Assembly (NCBI GenBank): GCA_917880885.1
Contig: OU862916.1
Coordinates: 47,342,831-47,406,830, forward strand
From: Limnephilus marmoratus
Taxonomy: Eukaryota; Arthropoda; Insecta; Trichoptera; Limnephilidae
DNA: 64,000 bases
Reading direction: 5' to 3'
In this document: positions 44,057 through 54,680 of the stretch, piece after piece
How the letters are laid out: every line of letters begins with the position of its first letter
How positions within the stretch are numbered: position 1 is the stretch's first letter
The notes under the pieces: generated by a model
What the model was told of the DNA's origin: nothing
What the model saw: only the letters and a program-made list of their open reading frames with translations
Database searches by the model: none
Made by a program: the position numbers and the translations under genes

Positions 44057-44929
44057 GTCATACCACATTTTGTGGCTCATCTTAGAAGAAGCCACTTAAG
44101 TTGCTCATTCTTTCGCATGTAATATATACTTACGTAGATGAAGTACCAACATGCTGTCTTTTAAATTTTGTTTAAAATGTGGTCAGCTATAATATGTAAT
44201 CAAAAATTATGTTTATTTATTAAAAAAAAATATCTTAAAATAACGTGCATTCCTTGATCTATTTTAAGAACACACTTACCGCATCACGCTACGTTGCCAA
44301 GTTTAATGCTACATATACATACCAATATAGTTCATATGAAGGTAGGTTGACAGAACAGGTCGGATGTTGCTTATTCACACATTTATTATTTCAAGCGGCC
44401 GTTTTTGATTATTGGCGCGTTTTTTTAAAATTGGAGTATGATTTGCTAATTAATATTGTTATTTATTTGGTGTTTACGGTTGTTTTGTGTTAAGGTTTAT
44501 TTTAATATTATCACAAATAAAATTAGGTATTTAAATACATATTGGTGTAGTTTCTTTTATTTGCTACATAATTATTTTATCTTAGTTTTATTAGTGTTTT
44601 CGAAAAATTATGAATAAACTTATTAGAAATATATTACAAAATTTACTTTGTTCATTGATTCGTACGCTTCTTTAAGTTGTAGGTTGGTTTGCAAATTATA
44701 ATTTTTAATATGTTTATTAATTTCATGTTTACATACAGTTTTATTAAAATGTGTGTAAAATGTAATTTTTATATAATGTTTTATATTATCATGTTATACC
44801 TACTTATCTTATCTTATCTTACCCTATAATTATTTTTACACGTGTAAGCATTGTCTCCAGTTGTATGACACATAGGTAGGTACCTACCTTCCACCAATTT
44901 TATACACGTATTCTAATTTTATTATTTTC
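44053..44929. other. Intergenic AT-rich, no gene seen
   Basis: Open frames such as 44245-44493 lack domain or splice support. Nothing else recognised. Confidence 0.4.
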
Positions 44930-45375
44930 TATAGTATACATTGTACAACCAACGTCTCTACAATAGGCCGCCCCAAATGGTTTGACTAGGTGTCGCATCT
45001 GGGAGAGGGTGGTTGAGGGAGACCTTTTAACCTCTTCAGCCTGGCTCTCTCGACACATCACCTTGCACCGCAGTAGAAGGGATAGACCCATATGCCCGTT
45101 ACCGACACACTAATCCCAAGATTAGTGTCGGTGTGTGTGTGTATTAGAGCACAGGCGTCTGGTTTGAAAGCTGTCATTGTTCTACTGGTATTTCAATGGA
45201 AGATGCTCCGAGGAACTAGCGTCATTGATCCCTTTGGCACCGGTCCCTTTAGTCGGGTAACACGTCAAACGTGTGCCCAACATTTGTCACATGAGAACGG
45301 GTCATTTCTACGACTCATTTTTGCCTGCCTCTGTGTGTCCTCCCTCCTACAATACGGGTCTCAAACGTAACTTTC
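44930..45375 (+). pseudogene. CR1/Jockey-like LINE tail with repeat head, decayed
   Basis: 44930-45100 resembles the head/middle of the repeats at 20462 and 22150 (GGTTGAGGGAGACCTTTTAA, CACCGCAGTAGAAGG). From 45140 the plus strand encodes, across frame breaks, 'NGRCSEELASLIP' and 'HMRTGHFYDSF', the C-terminus also seen at 49382 and 58083. TGTG repeats separate the two parts. Confidence 0.65.
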
Positions 45376-46002
45376 AACATTTCAAGGGTGATAAAATAAA
45401 AACGATCATTTTGAAAAAAAACTATTTAATTTGAATTTTTAAAAACAAAAAATATTACTATACATACTAAAAAAAGTGTGTAATCATTTGAAAAATAACA
45501 TAACACAATAAAAAAATAATTATAGCCTAATAACTTTATATTCACAATCATTATAAAAACAGCATAATATAATAAAAAATTAAATCATAATTAAAACCAA
45601 ATAACTTTTTATTATACATCGTTCACGAAACATTTAGCGTTGTACATTACAGAAGAATCCTTCGTTTTTTTTTTATTTAACAAGGGATATCAAATTATAC
45701 CTTGCACATAAATTTAACAAAAACTAAAATAAATTATAACCCTCCACAACCAATATCATGATGAAAGATAAAGGGGCCTTATTCGCCCGGTACTCTGTAT
45801 GCCAGTATTACAAAAGATAAAATATATGGAACTGCTATAACGACTGTCAATGATCAAACTATGGAACAAGCCAACAGCTACTTTACGATTGCTTCACGCT
45901 TTATATCAGCTGTAGTGGAATCGGAGTCGATACCTTTGGATCGTTCAATCGTTGAAGCCGGTATAGCGGTCTCTTAATCAATACAATTCATTTGAATTCA
46001 AG
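45376..46002. other. 3' flank of the recombinase gene
   Basis: AT-rich, with TTTATT (AATAAA on the minus strand) near 45609 and 45672 as possible poly(A) signals of the neighbouring minus-strand gene. About 50 bp at 45760-45810 (AAAGGGGCCTTATTCGCCCGG region) resembles an inverted copy at 59715-59770. Confidence 0.45.
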
Positions 46003-48200
46003 TTAAGCATCCTGGAGGTAGAATTCTCTTTTTCTCTGCAAATCCTTAGGTAAGGGCAATTTCTTGACACGGTGATTATTAATAAATGTATTAATTTGCT
46101 TCCATGACCTCATTGACAATATTCCTGTTTGTTTTTTTATTTCGTTTATTTTCGTAGCGCCAGGATCAATCCCTTCGATGAAATAATTTGCAAAGTTTTT
46201 ATAAAGTTCATCTTTTTCTTGATTAAGCCACCTCCTTCTAACTATAATTTTTTTTGCCATATTCCCATCAAGTAAATTACTTGGTAAAGACTCTTGGTCA
46301 TTTTCTAAGCTATTATCCAACGTAACATGATCCACATTTTCTTTATGTGATTCTTCAGGTTGAGGGACGGAATCTATTTCATTTTGTAAAGTTGTTGTAA
46401 TGTTCGTTCCATTATCAGACTGTGATCGGCAAGATATTTTTCCCTCAGCTAATTGCAGTAAATTCAAGCCAACTTTACCTTTCTCAAGAGCTAGTTGTGG
46501 TATCATGTAATTCCCTTTATGTGTACCTGGTGTATGCCCTAAGAAATGAGACAAAGCGTTTACATAAGCATTATTCTTTCCAGCTACTTGGCTCATGGTT
46601 GCAACATGGTGTCGCAGCCCAGTTGAAGTTATATGATCTGAATTCACAAAGGAAAACTTGTGTCTTAGTTCCCTTAAAATTTGCGTGCCACAAAAATAAG
46701 GTTCACCTCCTAGTTTTGGGAATAAAAATTTGTTTTCATTTGGAATTCCAACTAAATTTCTGTATGCAAATATAGTGTCTACATTTTTTTTCATCTGATT
46801 TCGAAGAAGTATTGGAACTGTTCTCCCCCTTTTTCCTGGGATATGGAAGCAATATAATGTATGTATAGCATTTTGCTCCTCAGAACTCATGATTTCCAAT
46901 ATTTCTTCAGGAATGTCTTGTTTTTCACTTTGGCTGGCTATATAATTTTCTAATGGAGCTCTTGCAACTTCTCCTGCCCTCCTCCTATTAAAAATTATAA
47001 TATGAGCAATTGTTATTTTACATAGCTCCTCATAGGCGATATAAGACTTTTCACATTCAAATCGTTGAGCTATATTCACTTCTAGTTTCATAACTTCCGT
47101 GCATATTTTTTTTATATCAGTAGTTAAAGGCATGACATCAGTTTTCAGCATTTTTTGAGTTTTCCTTGATTTTTCAGCGTTAGTAGAAATTTCAAATTTC
47201 CAAGCGTGACCAAAGATTATTTTAAATTCAGACAACTTGTTTTTTATAACATCTTTGGATGAAGTGGTCAGCACAGGATTCTGTATTGTTTTACGCATCA
47301 AAATATCAGCACAATCTTTTATAGCTGTACAAAGTCGTTGAGGGATGCTAGGAATTTTTACAGAACCTGTACTTTCATCGTAACCACTATTTATTTTGAC
47401 AGCGTCCATAAAAACATTAAAATGTATAGGGTCAAATGCAAGGTCAAATGAGGATATTGCAGGATTTTTTTCTTTGATGACCATGAACAGTCTAGCGAGA
47501 TCTCTCATCTTGGATGTAATGTGTGTTTTCAAATGATGTTCTTTATGATTGCTTAATAGTAGGGAACCATATGCACAAATTAATGGCTCAGACTTTGCAA
47601 TTTTTGCAATAGGATCATTTTTGAACACAGGAAATATCTGAGATCTTAAAGATTCAGTGATCTCAGAATTGTCTGGGGATAATAAAATAGCGGATGATTT
47701 TAACACTCTGCAGCGTTTTAGTGGATTTCCTTCATGTGATTGTTTTCTATTTGAACATTTTTTCAGGTGTCTATAGAGTAAACTTCTTTTGAATGTGCCA
47801 CAGCATTCTATACAAACCGCATAATCTTTAGCTGTCGCAGTCGTTCTTGGGCGGCGATTCGGTAGTATTATTCCATCAACTCTATTTATCGCGTCCTGCT
47901 TATATAGATAATTGCCTCTATTTCTTATTTTCTTCGAAATTAATTCACACTTTTTTTTTCGTTCGCGCAGATCGGGATCTAAAATTTTATTATATTCAAT
48001 CACTTCTGCCTCTAAGGGATGTTGGATTGTGATGTGGCGTACAAAGTTGGTTATCAGCTTGAAGCAGTATGGACAGAAGTTTTTACGGTCATAAACTCTT
48101 GGTTTTTTACTAGCTAAATCAGATGTACATTGTTTTGAAGTTGATGACACATAGCAGTCCGTTTTCTCCTGCTTCCCTGGATGATCGCTGGTATATGAAT
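46003..48200 (-). CDS. Zinc-finger tyrosine recombinase (Crypton-like), exon 3
   Basis: The main exon gives residues 45-776 of a 776-aa protein. It has two C2H2/C2HC-like fingers (C87-C90-H100-H105; C174-C177-H189-C193) and a charged linker, then a tyrosine-recombinase catalytic domain. That domain shows Arg452 in 'NRRRAGEV', the beta-hairpin Lys501 in 'PGKRGRTVPI', Arg574 in 'TGLRHHVAT', His600 in 'LGHTPGTHKGNY' and the candidate nucleophile Tyr609, nine residues after the His. The first His of the usual HxxR box is Thr571. A Myb/SANT-like segment (698-761, 'RRRWLNQEKDELYKNF') ends it. Such enzymes cut and rejoin DNA through a tyrosine link; Cryptons use one for transposition. The 48150 codon is GTG; upstream exons supply the start in exact phase. 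The frame is intact over 732 codons. Confidence 0.85.
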
Positions 48201-48724
48201 CTAAAATTTAAAAATGCAATAACATTTTATAACATATTTAATAAATTAAATTTGTGTGGAAAATTATACAGAGTGAATTATACAAAGTTACCACACAAAC
48301 TTAAACCAGCGATTCCTGAGCATATGTGGTGTGTCAGTCATTTTATTATGGGATGACTTCTTTGTTCGATAAACTTAAACTGTATTCACGCAAGCTGTCC
48401 CGCTACAGCAGGGTTTCCCGACCCCGTGAACGGTTCGTATGTTCCCACCACTATTCGACAGAGACAGAATTCTTTCATAAACATTAATTAAAAATGTGAA
48501 TTATTTTTATTTATTTGTTAGAGTTTTAAGTTTTTAAGTGCGTAGGTTTATTAAATACGTTTGTATGTTTGCGATATTGTTTGTATGAGTGGTTCCTTTG
48601 CTGACAGTACTTCGCAACTTGTCTAGCGGCCGCGGCGTGCCAGACTGTACTCTTCACGCTAGCCTGGAACGGGAAGTGCTATTCACTATTGCACATCACG
48701 CATTGTACTGCAGATTTTGTTCAA

Positions 48725-49029
48725 GGTAAGATAGAAGAACTAGAGTTAGAAATTTTGGACCTTAAGAATGATATTTAGCTAAAATCCTTAATATCAGAGG
48801 ACTTTTGGAATACAGTGGACAGAGAAAAGTTCCCATTTTTGAAAAAAGCCGCATAAAAAATTGAATCATTTTTCAGTTCGACATATTTATGCGAATCCTT
48901 GTTTTCAAACATGAACTTAATAAAATCAAGATATAGATCTCGACTCACCGATGAGCATCCTTATGATTGTTTGCTAACAGGATTATCGTCATACCCTCCT
49001 AATTATGAGGCAGTGGCCAATGATATGCA
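48725..49029 (+). pseudogene. hAT transposase C-terminus (hATC), two stops
   Basis: The plus strand reads 'EDFWNTVDREKFPFLKKAA', stop, 'FFSSTYLCESLFSNMNLIKS', 'RYRSRLTDEHPYDCLL' and ends 'MHCLRSH'. This is a textbook hAT dimerisation domain (SCAND3-like group) with two in-frame stops. The catalytic part is absent. Confidence 0.88.
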
Positions 49030-49077
49030 TTGCCTCAGATCACATTGACATATTGATATTATATTTTTTTATAATTG

Positions 49078-49320
49078 AAACGTTGCTTGAAAATGGCTTT
49101 ATCCGTGTTTGGTGACTAGATCTGAATCGCCGGGTATGCTTGAAAATGGCTTTATCCGTGTTTGGTGACCAGATCTGAATCGCCAGGTACTTCCCAACCT
49201 TCCTATTCGCCACCTCCTTCCCCTCCCCACTACCTTCAGCCTCACAACATACCCCGATTGGGGATTCCATGGTGTCACTGGCTCCAGACGGGAGCAGTTG
49301 AGATTTTTGTGCGGTATACC
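49078..49320 (-). repeat. Dispersed 'CAACTGCTCCCGTCTGGAGC' repeat, with internal duplication
   Basis: On the minus strand it starts near 49300 with CTGCTCCCGTCTGGAGCCAG, then GGTATGTTGTGAGGCTGAAG. A ~50-bp segment with AAATGGCTTTATCCGTGTTT is present twice (about 49086-49135 and 49138-49187). Relatives are at 42905-43030 and 51453-51650. Confidence 0.75.
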
Positions 49321-49324
49321 CGGT

Positions 49325-50035
49325 AAAAAAAAACTCCACACAGGAGGCCCTTAAGAAAACGATTTCCCTCAAGGCCTATGTCATCTAAGATGCTGTGTGG
49401 AGGGTCTTTTTGAGGAGAAGAGGGAGTTAACATTGGTCTTGAAGAGACCCATGTTGTAGGAAGGGGAAACAGAGGTCGGCAAATCGTTCCATAGCCGAGC
49501 TGTTGAGCACAAGAACGAGTCGAAGAAGCGACCAGTTCTCATGTGACAAATGTCAACCGTGTACATATGTTGGGCACGGGTTTGGCGTGTTTCCCGACTA
49601 TGCACCGGTGCCGAAGGGATCAATGATGCTAGTTTCTTGGAGCATCTTCCATTGAAATACCGGTAGAACAAGGATAGCATTCCTACCTGACGCCTGTGCC
49701 CTAAAGATTGCAATCCATCTGTTAAAATGGGAGAATTTATCAATCAATCGGATCGCCCGCTTCTGCACAGAATCGAGGTTATTTTTCAGATATTTTGGAG
49801 CTCCAGACCAGAGGTGGCTGCCAAATTCAACTGTGGGGCGGACTTGCGATTTGTACAAGGCTAGCAGTTGTGTACTATTAAAGTATCTGCGGGCCTTGTA
49901 CAGTACGCCCAGTTTTTGAGAGGCTAGCTTTACTCTGGCTTCGATAGAGCCCCCAAATCTGAGCTGGTCACTTAGAGTTACATCGAGCATATCAATGGAG
50001 GGCCTGTTCGGAAGGTTGCTTCCGTTGAAGGAGAC
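49325..50035 (-). pseudogene. CR1/Jockey-like LINE, C-terminal fragment
   Basis: The minus strand encodes 'DQLRFGGSIEARVKLASQKL', 'RPTVEFGSHLWSGAPKYL' and 'VQKRAIRLID', then after a frameshift near 49745 'GLQSLGHRRQVGMLSLFYR' and 'ARLWNDLPTSV', ending at 49382. A short 3' UTR with GCTGTGTGGAGGGTCTTTTT complements follows to 49325. The fragment is 5'-truncated and belongs to the same family as the copies at 45140 and 57985. Confidence 0.88.
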
Positions 50036-50646
50036 GAGATTTTGATTGCGATTGCGAGACGTAATAATACATTAAATACATTTCTCTGTGTGTATGCAAT
50101 TTGAATAATAATTTTATTATTTTGAAACATTTTTGTTTATTATTTATTAATAAATTATGGGAAAATGAGAAGTTATGGGAGGAGTTTGTCGATTAAAAAT
50201 ATGTGGTGCCCGCCACCCTACCGATATTTTAGAATGTGCTCTAGAGTACAAAAAGGTTGGGAACCCCTGCGCTACAGCATAGCGTTTACATTACCAAGTT
50301 GGAAATTTGAAACGAGCGCTTACCATGCGCTTATCACATATATGATCAGGAATCATTGGTTAACGTTTGTCAGATAAAGGGGTTTGTTTTACCTACCAGA
50401 ATCAGACGAAATTCTCGAGGGTAACTTGAATAAGTCATCACTGCCGGACGTCACACTTGCTTCTAAAATAAAGCATAATAATGTAATATTCGAAATAAAA
50501 CAATTCATATTACGTAACGTAATATTCCGCATCACTATCGTTAATTGCTAAAACATTTCACAATAATAAGTAACGTAATGTTGGTATGTAATGAAAAATA
50601 CCTAAGATTATTGTATATTATCAGTAATTATTATGTACATAGCTAC

Positions 50647-50760
50647 CTGAATCTGAAGAGTTTGCAAATAGATCATCCAGTTTTTCCTCCATTTCATTAA
50701 TTACGGCTCTTTTATCCTCTGAAATTGGCGAACTTTCACTTGTACTACATATATTTTTAT
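50647..50760 (-). CDS. Zinc-finger tyrosine recombinase, exon 2
   Basis: A 114-nt exon between acceptor TTTATAG (50761-50762 is the AG) and donor CAG|GTAGCT. It encodes an acidic segment including 'SESSPISEDKRAV' and 'EEKLDDLFANSSDS'. Two bases complete the Asp codon from exon 1 and one base passes to exon 3, so both junctions are phase 1 and exact. Confidence 0.68.
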
Positions 50761-51150
50761 CTATAAAATAACAAAACACATTAAAAATCATAAACATAAT
50801 AAAACAATAAGCATAATTATCATACTTATGTGAAAATCAACAAGAATTATTATTAAAATATCAGTGAAAAGCGTTTTTATAGAAATCATAACCTAAAATG
50901 TAATTTTACCTAAAAAAACATTTGGTAAATATCGGTTCGGACTGGCCACGATTATTACGAATAATTTTTAGAAAAACACTTTAGATTCGCCTTAATTACT
51001 TAAAAAGGAAACTTTTTATTATATAATAAAAATTATTCGTAATAAGCGTGGCCAGTCCGAACCGATAATCACCAAACATTTTTGGTATGTCATTGATTGT
51101 AATAATTCATTATGCAACACAATATTTAAGGTTATATGATAAAATCTTAC
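50761..51150 (-). other. Intron 1 of the recombinase gene
   Basis: A 390-bp GT-AG intron (donor G|GTAAGA at 51150). MITE A4 makes up 150 bp of it. Confidence 0.6.
50924..51073. mobile_element. MITE family A, copy 4 (150 bp, minimal)
   Basis: Little more than the two ~70-bp family-A inverted repeats (GGTAAATATCGGTTCGG and inverse). A perfect 8-bp duplication AAACATTT is at 50916-50923 and 51074-51081. It appears to be an internally deleted form of A2. Confidence 0.93.
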
Positions 51151-51169
51151 CGTTAATTGAAGAATCCAT
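51151..51169 (-). CDS. Zinc-finger tyrosine recombinase, exon 1 (start)
   Basis: ATG at 51169 opens six codons, 'MDSSIN', plus one base before a strong donor G|GTAAGA. With exons 2 and 3 the CDS is 2331 nt (776 aa and stop). Because the exon is so short the start is the least certain part; an upstream out-of-frame ATG lies 37 nt before it. Confidence 0.5.
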
Positions 51170-51452
51170 TGATATTGCAATAATGGTACCTTCGCCAGCG
51201 CGACATTTTATAAAATGCGAAAAAGGAAAGGATTCATATGATCCACATCCACACACGAATCGGCGGCGCCATAAATATACCAAATACCAATCTAGCGCAA
51301 ATATCAACTAAATCACCGAGACAGTGTTGCCAACTTTATTTTGACCAATTCACTACCGTAACCCATCAGAAAACAACTAAATTTGGCTATCCCTCAAACC
51401 ACCGTATTATGCCAGTAAGTTAATACCTAAATATTATTTTTTTACAGTGACT

Positions 51453-51650
51453 ACCGCACAAGAGTCCCAACTGTTCCCGTCTGGAGCCAGTGAGACTATG
51501 GCATTCCCGGTATGTTATGAGGCTGAAGGTAATGGATAGGGGAAGGAGGTGGGGAAGATGAAGGTTGGGAAGTACCTGGCTATTCGGATCTGGTCACTAA
51601 ACACGGCCAAAGCCATTTTCAAGCAACGTTTCAATTCTGAATGGTGGTCT
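51453..51650 (+). repeat. Dispersed 'GAGTCCCAACTG...GGAGCCAGTGAGAC' repeat
   Basis: Begins ACCGCACAAGAGTCCCAACT, continues GGAGCCAGTGAGACTATGGC and ends near AAAGCCATTTTCAAGCAACG. It matches the minus-strand copy at 49078-49320 in order and spacing. Confidence 0.75.
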
Positions 51651-52869
51651 TACACCAGGGTAATACTGAGAGTATCTTCCACTCTGGAACGTGCCGCAAA
51701 TATACTATATATTATTTTAAATGAATTAATTGTGAAATAACACAAATTAATCAAATAAAATTTGAGACCTGCGGATTGTGAGTCAATGGTCTTACTCCTG
51801 GACTATGTAGGCCGTATATTGTAATTTATTTTTAAATTATTGTTTATTTTTGTTCATAATATTTTTTATAAAATACACCCAAACAACAATAAAACACCTT
51901 TTTATTATCTACTACAATACAACTAGAGACAATGCCTTTGAAAAATAGTCACGCGTAAAGTAATTACCTAGGTACAGATCATTTTTTTAAATGAAAAACT
52001 CTAAACAAATTAATATAACTGTATGAAAAAACATATTAAATGAGTACCTAATATATTTCTGAAATTTTTAGAAAACCCTGTATAGATATCATCACATTAC
52101 AACTGACTATGCTTTCGGAACGCAAAAGACAAATACATAATTACGAAGCAAATATTTTATTTATTAAAGAAAAACTACATAAATGTGTATTAAAATACGA
52201 AATAATATAAAACTTGTAATAAAAACAAAAACCATTAACACAAAATTAATAACGATATTATAAAAGCAATTCGTAAATCAATCTTCAATTTTAAAAAAGG
52301 GCGCGAATAGCCGGTAAATATTATAATATAATGTCTGTTCTTCTAACAGTCCACCGCGAGCGCTCGACAGTCTGGCTACCTATGTAGGAATACAACATAT
52401 TATAACATTCCGGCAAACATATAACATATCGCAAAAAGATTCAATCTGACTTAGCAATGTCATGCGATAATAGATTTTGAGGAATTTAACCATTGAGTTC
52501 AATATCGCAAAGCATTGATAAACGACTTGGAGTTTGAATGATATTGTATGACGAGAACATCCGGCAACGTCGCATGCCGTGATGTTATAGATGCGATAAA
52601 AAGTGTACCCAATTGATGTTCTAAGTATGGATGAATATTTACTGATAAAAAACGCATTCCGGAGCATTAACGGTCCACGTAAAAATGTCATTTATTCACT
52701 CAAAAATTTTTTTTACACCGTTCGACTCGTCTCATCGAGTTTGATATGATGGACTTAAAAAAAAAAAAACGATGAGCCACTAAGTGCCCAAATGAGCCAG
52801 TAAGTCGAAATGATCAAGAAGTTCCGGTAATTAAAGGACGCTTTGAGCCACTAAATGCCGTAACATAAA

Positions 52870-52903
<34 letters not shown>

Positions 52904-54255
52904 TTTTATGAAATTAGAACTTTCTTTGTATTAGATCTAGGGCTCTCGATGGTTTTTTTTTTACTTATTGCTTGAAAGATGCCAGGCGCATGGCCGCATT
53001 AGGAATTTATTTATAACATTTCTGGGACCTGATTTTAATAAGTGGAGGGTGGATGCAAAGGATACACACAGGCGCATGTAAGTGTCAGTTTATGCCTTCT
53101 AGCATTGAAGGTCGTTTTTGGACCCCCCCCCCCCCCCCCCCGAGGCGCCCACCTAAGCCCAGTAATATTATTTATGGCTCACCAAAAGATTTGGGTTAGG
53201 CACCCCTGTTCTAAACAGTCTATTAATACCAAATTTGTATTGGTATTACCAATTTATGCATTTTATTTATTCCGTGTTTTGGCGGAAAATTACAGTATTT
53301 CGTAACAGGTTGCAGGAATAATGGCATTGACTGATTAATTTAGAACATTATCATAAGGCGGGTCCAAAGCTCAGACATTTGCCGTGAATGCCGTGACAGT
53401 CCCTCAAACATCATATCAACATTTTTTGTTTTCCGTCTCCTCCGTTTGTTGAAACACGGTTCAAAGATTGGGGTGAAGTTCGCACGGTCCACACAATTTT
53501 ACAAGTGGCCTGAGGTACTGACCTGTCCACGTGTGTGCAATAAACACTTGACGTTTTTGGCGTTAATATCAAAATGCGTTCTGATGACAAAAGAGATGTA
53601 TCAGGGAAAAAAGAGAGATATTTGATATCAAAAATAGAATTCCGTTTTTGAATTGGTCAATATCTCCCGTCTCTCTGAAACCAATAGAAGTTAATAGACT
53701 TTATTTAATACGAAAGAAATAATCATCCATTACGGCAGTATTTATTTACAATTTAAAATCATAATTATTAGGTCCGCGCAGTTTATATAATACCAAAAAA
53801 ACTTGACGTTTGACGTATATCATTTACATCAATGTTAAAATGCGTTCGATGAAGAAAAGATACATCAGGAAGAAAATACGGATATTTATTTATCAGGAAA
53901 GATTTCCGACTAACATCGATTATTGCACGACCTTAAGTTACTATTAACAATTTAGAAAACAGAATAATAATATAAACATTTGATATTATATATAATTTTA
54001 TTGTCAAATATTTTTATTATTATATTAATATTTTAAACTCGTGATTACCCTCGCTCATTGCACATAAGCACAAAAAGCCGTTCCATTTATTCTCTACACA
54101 CGACCTCATCGCGCGGCGTCTGTTAAAAAATGAATTATACCCTCCCGCCGGTCCCCGCCGGCCCCTCGCCACCCGGAATGGAATGTTTAGGAAATGTTTT
54201 CCGTCGAACATGGGAAGCTCGAAACAACAAAAATCGACAATATTTATGATGTTGA
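51651..54255. other. Intergenic with simple repeats, no gene
   Basis: An (AT)n tract lies at 52872-52901 and a run of about 20 C at 53125-53144. A ~90-bp segment with AAAATGCGTTC and GATACATCAGG-like text occurs twice (about 53560-53650 and 53805-53910). GGGTTAGGCACCCCTG (53195-53210) looks like a hAT end without a partner. Confidence 0.5.
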
Positions 54256-54259
54256 TGAC

Positions 54260-54680
54260 AAACATTGGATGTTGACATGTTCTTATGGGACTGTCAAGGT
54301 AAATGTCAAAGCTATGGACCCCGCTTTAGACAGACCTTCCAGTCATTTAAAATTCGTACGAAACATCGGAGCCTCAAAATAATCCCATAATCATAACTCA
54401 TGTATTTGAAATTAAAAAAATGGTTAAAGAACTTTTTTTGTATTTCAAATACACGACTTGAAAGTATTTTGTATTTCGTATTTTAAATACATGCGAAAAA
54501 GTATTTTGTAATTTGTATTTTAATTACAGCAAAGCATGTATTTTGCCCAGCCCTGGATGTTGTTATGGGACTGTCAAGGCAAATGTCAAAGCTATGGACC
54601 CCGCTTAGACAGATCTTCAAGTCATTTAAAATTCGTACGAAACATCGGAGCCTCAAACTAATCTCATAATCATAAGTAAT
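54260..54680. repeat. Tandem duplication of a ~125-bp segment with a partial hAT copy between
   Basis: GGGACTGTCAAGGTAAATGT ... ACGAAACATCGGAGCCTCAA occurs at about 54285-54395 and 54555-54665 with few differences. Between them, 54400-54555 equals the right end of the hAT element that follows (ending GCATGTATTTTGCCCAGCCC TG). Confidence 0.85.

Larger units (their letters stand above)
48409..50269. mobile_element. hAT element (1.86 kb) in the recombinase intron
   Basis: Inverted termini CAGGGTTTCCCGACC and CAGGGGTTCCCAACC, with a perfect 8-bp duplication CGCTACAG (48401-48408, 50270-50277). It contains a decayed transposase end on the plus strand and minus-strand LINE sequence inserted later. 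Confidence 0.93.
48201..50646 (-). other. Intron 2 of the recombinase gene
   Basis: On the minus strand it runs from donor CAG|GTAGCT (50646) to acceptor TTTTAG (48201). The 2446-bp intron is mostly a hAT element. Removing it leaves about 580 bp. Confidence 0.72.

Noticed and set aside
48124..48150. Codon at 48150 as the start of the recombinase protein
   Set aside because: It is GTG, and the frame is open upstream to a splice acceptor at 48201 that fits an upstream exon in phase.
54194..54382. Small plus-strand ORF as a gene
   Set aside because: It falls in a segment that is duplicated next to a hAT element and has no domain; its copy at 54555 carries a frame change.
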